DNA from: a virus
Length of the DNA: 23,602 bases
Strand: one strand, 5' to 3'
Virus record (IMG/VR): IMGVR_UViG_3300048587_001106
Location: 1 to 23,602 of that record
How positions within the stretch are numbered: position 1 is the stretch's first letter; each line of letters starts with the position of its first letter. A model generated the notes under the pieces. That model saw only the letters and a list, made by a program, of their open reading frames with translations. It had not been told where the DNA came from and did not search any database. The position numbers were made by a program, and so were the translations under genes. Below are positions 5,178 through 12,968 of the stretch, one piece after another.

Positions 5178-6293
5178 TTATTGCTCATCGATGAGAAGGG
5201 TTGGGTTATCGGTGGCCCCGGCGACAGACTGTGGTCCGGCGGTCGTCGGGCGCACCGTGGCACCAGCTCCGAAGCCCACTGCCGCTGTCGCTCCACCAGC
5301 GGTAGGAAGTTCGCATTCCACGGTGCATTGGAAATCCTGCGACGCGGAGTAGTTGTGGGTGACGGTCCGCGCGAACCACCGGCCATCGACACCGGCTCGA
5401 ATACCCGACGCCTGCACGAAGGAACCTCCGGACGCGGCAGGATCGCCCTTGATCGTGAAGTTGGCGGTCGCCTCAGCGCGCTTTAGCTCGTTGGCTTGCG
5501 CTGTCGCCGCCAGCTTAGCCTCGGACGCGCTCTGAAACGGTGATCGCATCAGGTAGGGCGGCCCTTCGGACCCGCCCGGCACCATCTCCACCATCCGCTT
5601 GTTCTTGCGGCGGTCGTACCAAGTCGCCTCAACCGAGCTGTGTTTCGGCGCATCCTGCATAGAGACCTGATACGAAATCAGATTGACGCCCTTGGCGATG
5701 AAGATCGTAGGCATGGCTGCGCCGCTGACAGCCATGCCAGATCCGCGCTCGACAACAACCAGGCGTCCACTCTTGACTGCAACGGCGGCGTCGAGCCGCC
5801 GACCAAGACGCGACGCGAACTCAATGTACTCTTCCTCGCCCTTCGCGACATACTCGTTTGGGATGCTCGCGATCGATCCGGCTATGGAAAGCGACCAGCC
5901 GCCTTGGCTGGCTATCTCGGCGAATACATCTCCGAAGGTCGGGTACTCCTCCTTGCGGTAGTCCTTTGGCTCCTTTCGCTTACCGTTCTGCTTGGCGGCG
6001 AGAGCCTGGGCAGAGATGGAAATCTGCTGCGGGAAGCCGGAAAGCGTGATCTGGTCGACGATGAACACGCCATAGTCGCGGACGGCACCGCCCTTGTATC
6101 CGCCGCGCGGCAGCAATGCCGCGCCGGTCGGCGGCACATTGACGCTGCCGTTGATGTCGTCGACCGTGATCTGCAGCGAGTCGGCGTTGAGTCCGTCGCC
6201 ATCGGTAATCGACATCGACATGCCACCGCCGCGCAGCTTGCCGGTGATGTCGTCGCCGGCGCCGGTGAAGATGCTGAAGGTAGGGACGGGCAT
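5178..6293 (-). CDS. D: Baseplate hub protein, phage late control D family
   Basis: A 371-residue protein, close to P2 gpD in length. It is a gp27-like hub that joins the tail tube to the spike. Visible family marks include the early GDDITGKLRGGGMSMSITDG (residues 13-32), a VPPTGAALLPRGGY segment (53-66) and a central YVAKGEEEYIEFASRLGRRL (about 148-167). The final 50 residues are Gly/Ala/Thr-rich and probably flexible. The ATG at 6293 overlaps the stop of gene U in an ATGA junction, so translation is coupled. The family name reflects old genetics and does not imply gene regulation. Confidence 0.92.
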   Translation of the reverse strand: MPVPTFSIFTGAGDDITGKLRGGGMSMSITDGDGLNADSLQITVDDINGSVNVPPTGAALLPRGGYKGGAVRDYGVFIVDQITLSGFPQQISISAQALAAKQNGKRKEPKDYRKEEYPTFGDVFAEIASQGGWSLSIAGSIASIPNEYVAKGEEEYIEFASRLGRRLDAAVAVKSGRLVVVERGSGMAVSGAAMPTIFIAKGVNLISYQVSMQDAPKHSSVEATWYDRRKNKRMVEMVPGGSEGPPYLMRSPFQSASEAKLAATAQANELKRAEATANFTIKGDPAASGGSFVQASGIRAGVDGRWFARTVTHNYSASQDFQCTVECELPTAGGATAAVGFGAGATVRPTTAGPQSVAGATDNPTLLIDEQ

Positions 6294-6766
6294 CAGAAGC
6301 CGAGCGATACCGAAAAGGGACCGGCAGAGAAGCTGGTGGAGAAGCCGAAACCCGCGCTTCCAACGCCAATGCCTTCGCCCACGCCACCGACATAGTAGGT
6401 CAGCGAGAGCGACACAGTTACGGTTTGCTGTATCCCGCCTGGCGCAAAATCTGCGCTATCGGCGTCGATCGAAGTGCCGATCCATCGCCGCCAATTTCGC
6501 CCGACCGCATCAACGAGGATAAGCGGGACTTGCTGACGAACAGCCTCTTGTACACCCGCGAGCTGTGCCAACCCCCTACCGTTGAGGTGCAACGGATGGA
6601 ATGTGCTTTTGAGCGTGATCGTTTCTTCGTCGGGACCAAGAAGGTGCGTCGGCGGGCGAGCACCGATCACCTGCTGCGACGAGACGCGGGATTTAACGTT
6701 GTGTGCGAGCTGCTCGACCGAATAGTTCGGCACCGTGAAGCGGAAGGGACCCCAACCCATAAGCAT
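6293..6766 (-). CDS. U: Tail terminator/completion protein U
   Basis: A 157-residue protein of the P2 gpU family, matching the usual length. It starts MLMGWGPFRFTVPNYSVEQL in style, with the typical G-x-F-x-F beginning, then HLLGPDEETITLKSTFHP (residues 41-58), an ETI-L-G-type beta segment in the family. The C-terminal 30 residues are Gly/Ser/Phe-rich. gpU acts at the end of the tail tube during completion. The start has no strong Shine-Dalgarno; a second ATG is two codons in. It follows the tape measure gene by five bases and overlaps D by three. Confidence 0.9.
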   Translation of the reverse strand: MLMGWGPFRFTVPNYSVEQLAHNVKSRVSSQQVIGARPPTHLLGPDEETITLKSTFHPLHLNGRGLAQLAGVQEAVRQQVPLILVDAVGRNWRRWIGTSIDADSADFAPGGIQQTVTVSLSLTYYVGGVGEGIGVGSAGFGFSTSFSAGPFSVSLGF

Positions 6767-6771
6767 GGTGG

Positions 6772-9717
6772 TCAGCCAAACTCGTATCTCGGCCGGCCAT
6801 CAAGGTTCGTCTGCCGAGAGCGCATCAGTTGGAAGTCGAGCTTGTGCATGAGTTTCCGTATGATCTCGTCGGAATTTCCACCGCTGATACTGATGTGGTT
6901 CGTGATGCTGATCCCGCCGCCTTTCCCTAGGGCGTGGTTGGGTGTGATCGTACCGCTGCTGCCGGGCGAGAAGATCTCGGGGCCTTCCTCACCGACGAGA
7001 TAGTTCATACCTCGGGATACAGGACCGCCGCCGGCGCGCGGGCCGCCGAACTTGGACAGGCCGGGCGTCGGCGCGGCGGCGCCGCCGCCGGTGATACCGC
7101 CGAGCATGGCGCGCAGTGTGCTTGCCTTCCGTATAGCGGCGTCGATGTAGGATGAATTCACGACAGGAGTAGCCTCAATGCTGAGGTTCTCCTGCACTTT
7201 CTGTCCTGCTGCCTGGCTCTCATTGACCAGCCTGTTGAAGATCGCCACGCCTTCGGCCGTAGTCGGCAATTCCCACATCGGATTGACGGCCTTCGGCTGC
7301 CAGTTCGACTTGCCGGAACGCTGCGCGTCATCAGGGCCGTCCGGCACAAACCGGCTCCGCGCCGCGAGGTTCTTCCGGCGCGTTTCCTCCATCCAGTCGG
7401 CGAGGGCGCTGTTCCGCTGCTTCGGCGGTTTGGTGTGCCAGACCCCGCCCTCGTAATCCTTGAGCAGGTACATGAGGCCGCCGAGCAGTGCGCCACCGCC
7501 GAGGATGCCGAGCCCGAAGCCCTTCCCCTTGCCGACGCCGAGAAGCCGACCGAGCAGCCCGCCGCCGGCGGCCGCCGCACCCTTGCCGCCACCGCCGCCG
7601 GCGAGGCCCAGCAGCGCGCCGAGTACCGACGCGCCGGCCTTTGCTCCCGACAAGGCAAGCAACGCGCCTGCCATGCTGCGGATCGCGGCGGCGGCCATGC
7701 CGATGCCGGCGGCCGCCACGACAAATCCTGCACCGTAACCCCACATCTGGCCCGCAAACTCACCGAACGCCTTGCCAGCATCGCTGTTGAGGAAGTCGAT
7801 GAGCGGCTGCATCGCTCCGGAGAAGGCCGATGCCTGCTCTGCGAGGTACTTCACGGCCGAGGCCATGTTGCTGAAGGCGGTGCCGACGCCCTCGATGAAG
7901 CCCTGCATGCCTTTCGTGTTATATAGGCGCAGGATCGCATCGACGATGCTGTTGATGCCTTCGGCTGTGCCGCTGCCGATCCCGGCGAAGAATTTCGACC
8001 AGCTCGCGTCGAACTTGATTGACTCGCCGGAGAACGCAGCCTTGAGCCGTTCGAAGGCGCTCGCCGCACCGTCGAGAATCTGAGGGTCTAGCTTGTCGAG
8101 GAAGCCGCTAGCGAAGGCCGTCAGCGACCGAGTGACGAAATCCCAGTTGTGATACGCCAGCGCGCCGAGCGCGCCGGCGACGATCGTCAGCGGGTTTGCC
8201 ATGAAGGCGAGGGAGGAGGCGACGCCGGAAATGGCCAGCCCCAGCGGAGCCATGGCGGCGAGCGCGAGAGCCGCGTAGCCCGAGAAGCGCAGAATATCGG
8301 GATTGGTATCGGCGAGGTCGGTTATGGCGTCGGCCAGCTTGTTGAATCCGGTGGTGGCCTGCTCAAGGAGCCCCGACTTGCCGAACGCGATGGACATCGC
8401 CTCGATGGACGCGGTGAACTGGTTCCAGGCCTTCACGATGCCCTGCATCATGATCTCGCGCATCTTGCGCGCAGTGCCGATCGCCTCGCCTTCGGTGGCG
8501 TCGAGGTAGTGCTTCAGGATGTCGAGATCAATCGCCTGCATCTTGGATGCGTGGTGCAGGCCGAAGATCGCGGCGTAGTCGGCGACGCCGGCACCCTTGT
8601 CACGAAGCGCCTTGAGGACGCCATAGAGGTCGATCTCTGAGACGCCGGCGGTGAGCGCGCTCTGGATCGTGTCCGCGATGAGCGTGCGGTCCTGACCTGT
8701 GGTGCCACCGAGCTCGGCACCGAAGGCGTCGATGATGGCGTTGGCCAGCTTCGCCGGCGATTTCCTCAGCCGAGGATTCGCGATCAGCCGAGCGAGTTCG
8801 GCCTCTATGCCCTCGGCGGAAAAACCGGCCGCCTCCAGCGCTGCGGCAACGGTGTCGCCGGTCGCGTTGCCCATCTTCTTGCCGACGAAGTCTTCCGGAT
8901 TAATGCCGAGTCGGGCGAACGCTTCGCGCGCCTTTGGGCTCGGCGCGGCCACGCGCACCGGAGCCGCGCGCAATCCCGTGCCGGCGGAAGATCCGTATAT
9001 GCCGGCCTTGGCAAGAGCGATCTGCCAGGCCATCGTTTCGCCCGGCTTCATCCCGATGGCGGCGGCGACCGGGTTGAAGTATTTGCCGGAAGTCGTGAAA
9101 TCCTCCAGCGTAGCGCCGGCGGTTTCCTTCATCGCATAGGCGAACAGATCGGCCATGCGAATGGACGATTTCATCGTCGCATTCATGTCCTCCATCGCCA
9201 TCTTCTGTGCGACCATGGCGTTCACGATCGCGGTCGAGGCCTGCGAGATCGGCACATCCATCGCCTGCGCGGTATCGAGGATGCCGTTCAGGGAGCCGAT
9301 GGTCTGCTCATAGGAGAGGCCGGACCTCAGAATTTCGTTAGCGCCCTCGACGATCTCGCTCGCAGTCGCCGCGTAGTCGTAGTTCAGCTTGACCGCATGC
9401 TTCAGCAAATTGCTTCTCTGCTGAAGGCTGAGGTCGCCAGCGGCCTGTCCCTTGTTCAGGTTCTTCTCAAGGTCGTAGACGCTGCGCGCCACCTGCGCCA
9501 GCCCGATGGAAAGACCGGCCGACATGGCGGTCATGTCCGTCACGCGCCGGCGCATGTCGCGTGCCATCGTTCCGAGGGCGCGGGATGGCAACATGGCCAT
9601 CGATGTGAAGCCGACGACGGTCTTGTTCAGCGCACCAAGCGACGCGGAGATCGCCCGACCAGGCCCGCTGACCTGATCGACCAGCCGCATGATCAGGCGG
9701 GCTTCTTTACTTGCCAC
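6772..9717 (-). CDS. T: Tail tape measure protein
   Basis: At 981 residues this is the largest protein here, in the range of P2 gpT (about 815). Tape measure proteins set tail length and leave through the tube at infection. The N-terminus (LIMRLVDQVSGPGRAI, then repeated helices) matches the P2-type family. Long Ala-rich helices fill residues 80-450, and hydrophobic stretches lie near 470-515 and 650-760, the second with long Gly/Ala runs, probably membrane-interacting. The C-terminal region has the NYLVGEEGPEIFSPG motif common in tape measures. The GTG start at 9717 has AGG eight bases upstream and overlaps the end of the E' frame by 11 bases. Its length predicts a tail of roughly 130-150 nm by the usual 1.5 A per residue rule. 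Confidence 0.93.
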   Translation of the reverse strand: MASKEARLIMRLVDQVSGPGRAISASLGALNKTVVGFTSMAMLPSRALGTMARDMRRRVTDMTAMSAGLSIGLAQVARSVYDLEKNLNKGQAAGDLSLQQRSNLLKHAVKLNYDYAATASEIVEGANEILRSGLSYEQTIGSLNGILDTAQAMDVPISQASTAIVNAMVAQKMAMEDMNATMKSSIRMADLFAYAMKETAGATLEDFTTSGKYFNPVAAAIGMKPGETMAWQIALAKAGIYGSSAGTGLRAAPVRVAAPSPKAREAFARLGINPEDFVGKKMGNATGDTVAAALEAAGFSAEGIEAELARLIANPRLRKSPAKLANAIIDAFGAELGGTTGQDRTLIADTIQSALTAGVSEIDLYGVLKALRDKGAGVADYAAIFGLHHASKMQAIDLDILKHYLDATEGEAIGTARKMREIMMQGIVKAWNQFTASIEAMSIAFGKSGLLEQATTGFNKLADAITDLADTNPDILRFSGYAALALAAMAPLGLAISGVASSLAFMANPLTIVAGALGALAYHNWDFVTRSLTAFASGFLDKLDPQILDGAASAFERLKAAFSGESIKFDASWSKFFAGIGSGTAEGINSIVDAILRLYNTKGMQGFIEGVGTAFSNMASAVKYLAEQASAFSGAMQPLIDFLNSDAGKAFGEFAGQMWGYGAGFVVAAAGIGMAAAAIRSMAGALLALSGAKAGASVLGALLGLAGGGGGKGAAAAGGGLLGRLLGVGKGKGFGLGILGGGALLGGLMYLLKDYEGGVWHTKPPKQRNSALADWMEETRRKNLAARSRFVPDGPDDAQRSGKSNWQPKAVNPMWELPTTAEGVAIFNRLVNESQAAGQKVQENLSIEATPVVNSSYIDAAIRKASTLRAMLGGITGGGAAAPTPGLSKFGGPRAGGGPVSRGMNYLVGEEGPEIFSPGSSGTITPNHALGKGGGISITNHISISGGNSDEIIRKLMHKLDFQLMRSRQTNLDGRPRYEFG

Positions 9718-10338
9718 CGAAGAGACCTTTCACGAGACCGTTGACGCGCATCTTCTCGCGGTGCTGAAAGATCTTGCAGGCCTGCGGATACCAGACCTTC
9801 AGGAGCTCATGGAACTCCATATCCATCAGCGTTTCGTACGAGAAATTGAGCTCCGCCGCGACCATGGCGGAGTATTCCGGGAACTCTAGGAAGTGCTCGC
9901 CCCAGATTCGGATGTCTCGGATGTGTCCGAGGATTCTGTCGGTTCCGCCGCCAGCTCCGCCGCCTTCGCCAGCATCTTCTCCGGCAAAAAAGCGTAGGTC
10001 GCCGCCACCGCCTCCGCGTAGTCTTCGGCGTCGAGCGCCTGTATCACGGCAATCGGGATACCGGACATGCAGTGCAGGACAATATCGTCATCGTCGTGCT
10101 TGCCCCGCAATGCCTGCATCGTCCGAAACGCCTTGCCGCGCAGACGGCCGACGGTGATCTCCCTGTATTCGACACCGTCATACTCAAGCGGCCACTGAAG
10201 CGGGATCGTCTTGGAGCCGGCTTCCCGCAGAAAGCGGGGAGGGGCCTTCGGCGCCATGGTCTCAGCCGCTCCCGGCTGCTCGCCAATCGGCTTGCCGTTC
10301 GCGTCGAGCTTCACGGCCTTGATTACCTTATCAGCCAT
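9707..10338 (-). CDS. E': Tail assembly chaperone E-E', -1 frameshift product (210 aa)
   Basis: This entry describes the fusion made by a -1 ribosomal frameshift in gene E. Reading follows E from ATG 10338 through codon 118 (TTG, 9987-9985), slips back one base and continues GCC from 9985 to TAA 9709-9707, adding 92 residues. The -1 frame has no stop and becomes clearly coding (RIWGEHFLEFPEY, then ETLMDMEFHELLKVWYP, ending GLFGGK). In P2 an equivalent E+E' protein is made by -1 slippage at the same heptamer, and by analogy with lambda gpG/gpGT the extension contacts the tape measure protein. The junction is not visible to ordinary gene calling. Confidence 0.85.
9886..10338 (-). CDS. E: Tail assembly chaperone E (unshifted product, 150 aa)
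   Basis: The unshifted 150-residue protein belongs to the P2 gpE/TAC family of tail assembly chaperones, which coat the tape measure before tube assembly and are absent from the virion. The core (residues 43-120) holds PLEYDGVEYREITVGRLRG, the usual strand-loop-strand of this family, then helices. The C-terminal 20 residues are Ser/Thr/Glu-rich. I start at ATG 10338, preceded by GAGGGG at six bases; an upstream in-frame start at 10395 would lie inside the tube gene. It ends at TAG 9888-9886, past the slippery site. Confidence 0.9.
   Translation of the reverse strand: MADKVIKAVKLDANGKPIGEQPGAAETMAPKAPPRFLREAGSKTIPLQWPLEYDGVEYREITVGRLRGKAFRTMQALRGKHDDDDIVLHCMSGIPIAVIQALDAEDYAEAVAATYAFLPEKMLAKAAELAAEPTESSDTSETSESGASTS
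9985..9991 (-). other. Slippery heptamer T_TTT_TTG for programmed -1 frameshift
   Basis: On the minus strand the heptamer TTTTTTG (9991-9985) sits in gene E in the correct phase: the last T of an Ala codon, then TTT and TTG. It has the X_XXY_YYZ form and is the same heptamer used by P2 gene E. The -1 frame is open for 92 codons beyond it. I see no strong downstream stem by eye. Confidence 0.85.
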
Positions 10339-10348
10339 GCTCGCCCCC

Positions 10349-10858
10349 TCAGTAGCCAAGAGCCTGGTTGATGCCTGCGAGCTCGTCGACACCATTGACT
10401 ATGCGCTTCGGAGGCCAAGCCTGAATCTCATGGATCAGGTCAGACCCCGCCTCGTAGCGATAGTAGATGATGCCGTTGAGGATGAACTGGAGACCGGACT
10501 GTTCTCCCCGCTTCCACTCGTCGCGGGACCCGAAGTTCGGACAGCCTTCGACAATGCCGATGTGGGTGACGTAGCCGCCCGAAGGTTCGTCGAGCACGGC
10601 GCCGCGGAAAGTGACCCTGCTGGTGCGGCCAGGCCCCTTTGCCATGAGTTTCATGATATCCGGGCTGTGACCCAGCATCTTTACCGTGGCCTCAAGCGCT
10701 TCCAGCGCGGCCATCGGCTGGTTAACACCGAGGTCCATGCCGCCGCCCCGGTATTCCTGAGTGAGCGGCGTTGGGTTCGGAAGCTCGATGGTGTCGGTGT
10801 CGTAGCCAAAGTCGCTACCACCAATGGACATGGTGAAGCCCTGCAGAATATGGCGCAT
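10349..10858 (-). CDS. FII: Major tail tube protein FII
   Basis: A 169-residue P2 FII-family tube protein, matching the P2 length of about 172. Stacked hexameric rings of it form the inner tube driven into the cell. Visible family features are an early YDTDTIELPNPTP segment (19-31), the Gly-rich EYRGGGMDLGV (35-45), the helix MAALEALEATVKMLGHSP (49-66) and RVTFRGAVLDE (about 80-90). AGGAG precedes ATG 10858 by nine bases. It lies 36 bases after the sheath stop and ten bases before the E start. Confidence 0.93.
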   Translation of the reverse strand: MRHILQGFTMSIGGSDFGYDTDTIELPNPTPLTQEYRGGGMDLGVNQPMAALEALEATVKMLGHSPDIMKLMAKGPGRTSRVTFRGAVLDEPSGGYVTHIGIVEGCPNFGSRDEWKRGEQSGLQFILNGIIYYRYEAGSDLIHEIQAWPPKRIVNGVDELAGINQALGY

Positions 10859-10894
10859 GGCGCTCTGCTCCTAGAAGTCGATGATGGCGAGGGG

Positions 10895-12682
10895 TTAGAC
10901 GTTGCGGCCAGCGAGGCGCGCGATCTCGCGAACCGCCTGGTCTGCGAGGACTTCGTAGTAGCCAGTGTTCCGGCTGAAGACGAAGGTGATGTGCTCGATC
11001 GGGGCCGGGGCCTCGGCGTCGTAGCTCACGTACAGGTGGCCGGCAGCCCAGGTCTCCTTCGTATTGAGCTGTGGATCGAGCCACACACGGCCGCCGAGCG
11101 TGGCTCCTAGACGCCGCCACCGCCGCAGGGCGCTGTTCACCGTCTCGGCGATGTCGAGAAGTGCTTGGAGGCTGAACGGCTTGCCGACAAACGGTTCGTG
11201 CGCAATCTCGACGGAGTCGATGATCGTGTTGTGCGAGCGGCGCACCGACCAGAATACCTGCAAGGGATCAGCCGAGGCGCCGCGAAGGCCCCAGAACTTG
11301 AAGCCGCCGGACGGCGAGCGGACAATGGCCGCGACGCCATTCTTGTTGAGGTACTGCGACTCCACGGAAGGGTCGTTCAGCGAGTGCTCTACATCGCGGG
11401 AGGTGCCGATAATCCCCTCGACAACATGGTTCGAGCAGGAGAACCAGAACCCCTCCTCGTAATCGACGCGCGCCTGAAGACCGGCGATACGGGCGGACGC
11501 CGGGATGCTCGTGGGTGCGTTGTTCTTCCAGACCTTCGCGAACGGATCGACGATCAGCAGGTTCGGATCGTCGAAGTCGAGGCGGAACTGCACCGCTGCC
11601 GAAGGCGTCGTGTTCGGGCCATCCACGACAACGCCAGCACGGAAGCGCTTCGCCAGCGAGAGCAGTTCGGCGACGACGGGATTCGCAACGACGCCAAGGG
11701 AGACCGTCGCGGCCGCGCCCGAACCGTCCCCGGTGAATACGACAGAAGGAGCGTCGTAGCCGCCCGACAGCGTGGCGCCTGAAACTGTTGCGCCGGCGAC
11801 CGTGGTTGCCACCGTGATCGCGTTGCCGGCGGCTCCCGCGCTCGCGGCCTGCAACTGCAACTCGGTTGCGGTCGCTGTGTAGTCGACGGAGGAAAGGCCT
11901 GCATCGACCGAACCGTTGAGCATGGAGGCCAGCGCCGTGAGTGTGGCGGCGAGATCCACGCCGATGTTCACCTGAGGCCCGGTGGCCCCGCTGGTCTTGA
12001 ACGTGACGGCGGTGCCCGCGATCGTCACCGTGGTCTCCGCCACGGGGTTGCTGGCGAAGGTGATCTTGCCGGAAGCCTTGTAGGCAGCCTCCGAATAACC
12101 TGCGCCCGGGTTGGTGACGACAATCTCGTCCACCTCGCCGTCTTCATTGATCGTGCAGATAGCGGTCGCGCCAGCGCCGCCGCCGCCCACGATTTCAAGG
12201 GTAGGCGCCACGGAGTATTCCGAGCCGGCGTTGCTGATGGCGATGGACGCCACGCCATCCGTCGGCCGGGTGCTGGTGTAACCGGGCGCAATAAGCAGCT
12301 TCGGGGTCAGATTGTGCTGGCTCTTGGCCTTGCGCAACGCGTGCATGCCCGTCTTCAGCAAGGAGCTGCCGATGATGTTGCCCATGGTCTCGGCAAGGTT
12401 CGCGCCTTCCGCCACCCGGACCGCGAGAATCGTCTGCGAGGCCCGGGTCGCCTGATCGAAGATGCCGTCGAACATATCGGCGCCGGTGCCGGTCGAACCG
12501 AGCCCTCCGGGAAGGCCTTGATAGCCGAGGACCGGCACGACGGTATTCAGCGGCCAGATAGCCGGATCGGCGTTCGGCGCAGTGAAAACGCCGCCGATGA
12601 TTCCGGTGTCGATGGTCTGGACAGGGCGCGGCCCGCTGTTCTTCTCGATGGTCTCGATACCGTGAAGGTAGATGTCGGTCAT
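10895..12682 (-). CDS. FI: Tail sheath protein FI with a large internal insertion
   Basis: The contractile sheath subunit, 595 residues against about 396 in P2. Residues 1-140 match the N-terminal half (LHGIETIEKNSGPRPV, then a TPKLLIAPGYTSTRP strand at 126-140), and residues about 334-595 match the C-terminal half (RIAGLQARVDYEEGFWFSCSN, FKFWGLRGASADPL, LYVSYDAEAPAP). Between them, residues 141-333 are extra: a beta-rich, Gly/Ala/Thr-rich block with NAGSEYSVAPT and NPGAGY motifs, interrupted at about 201-308 by a second unit (VTIAGTAVTFKTSGATGPQV). Both resemble repeats found in other phage structural proteins. The insert is probably an exposed decoration on the sheath. A terminator lies just upstream; GAGGA precedes ATG 12682. 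Confidence 0.93.
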   Translation of the reverse strand: MTDIYLHGIETIEKNSGPRPVQTIDTGIIGGVFTAPNADPAIWPLNTVVPVLGYQGLPGGLGSTGTGADMFDGIFDQATRASQTILAVRVAEGANLAETMGNIIGSSLLKTGMHALRKAKSQHNLTPKLLIAPGYTSTRPTDGVASIAISNAGSEYSVAPTLEIVGGGGAGATAICTINEDGEVDEIVVTNPGAGYSEAAYKASGKITFASNPVAETTVTIAGTAVTFKTSGATGPQVNIGVDLAATLTALASMLNGSVDAGLSSVDYTATATELQLQAASAGAAGNAITVATTVAGATVSGATLSGGYDAPSVVFTGDGSGAAATVSLGVVANPVVAELLSLAKRFRAGVVVDGPNTTPSAAVQFRLDFDDPNLLIVDPFAKVWKNNAPTSIPASARIAGLQARVDYEEGFWFSCSNHVVEGIIGTSRDVEHSLNDPSVESQYLNKNGVAAIVRSPSGGFKFWGLRGASADPLQVFWSVRRSHNTIIDSVEIAHEPFVGKPFSLQALLDIAETVNSALRRWRRLGATLGGRVWLDPQLNTKETWAAGHLYVSYDAEAPAPIEHITFVFSRNTGYYEVLADQAVREIARLAGRNV

Positions 12683-12708
12683 GGGAGGCTGGTCCTCTTG
12701 CGGGCAAC

Positions 12709-12731
12709 AAAAAACCCGCCTCGAGGGCGGG
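12709..12731 (-). terminator. Terminator between baseplate/fibre and sheath operons
   Basis: On the minus strand a six-base-pair GC stem (12726-12731 with 12715-12720, five-base loop) is followed by six T (12714-12709). It lies 27 bases after the stop of the 66-residue gene and ends 27 bases before the sheath start. In P2 the FI operon is separate from the V-to-G operon, so a break here fits. No promoter is obvious between the hairpin and the sheath ATG. Confidence 0.8.
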
Positions 12732-12758
12732 TCCGGGTGGAGGGAATGCGGGCTGGCG

Positions 12759-12959
12759 CTAGAAGCTCAGCTCCGGAGTGGTGAAGCGGATCTTCTCCGC
12801 TGTCTCGCTGCTCAACCGCACGGTCAGCAACGGCTTGTCGTCTTCGCCAAGGACGCGGATCTCTCGGACGTAAAGCCCGGTGTCTTCCACGATCTCTGTA
12901 ACCAAGACGTCCTCAACATCAGTGACGAGGAGCGCCTGCAATAGGGTGGTTATGGCCAT
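12759..12959 (-). CDS. Hypothetical protein, 66 aa
   Basis: A 66-residue acidic protein, unrecognised. It alternates short strands (VEDVLVTEIVED, LYVREIRVLGEDD, LLTVRLSS) and looks like one small beta sheet domain, with no membrane segment or cysteines. ATG 12959 lies nine bases after the stop of the assembly-like gene, so it is the last gene of the baseplate/fibre transcript before the terminator. P2 has no gene here. A fibre-assembly or sheath-linked role is possible from position only. Confidence 0.72.
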   Translation of the reverse strand: MAITTLLQALLVTDVEDVLVTEIVEDTGLYVREIRVLGEDDKPLLTVRLSSETAEKIRFTTPELSF

Positions 12960-12968
12960 TGTCGTCCC

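Noticed and set aside
4335-5486. Plus-strand frame of 383 codons
   Set aside because: It lies antisense to the endolysin, gpX and gpD genes, all with recognised families. Its sequence is His/Arg/Gly/Val-rich, as expected from the complement of high-GC genes.
10211-11110. Plus-strand frame of 299 codons
   Set aside because: Antisense to E, FII and FI. Those genes have clear P2 homology.
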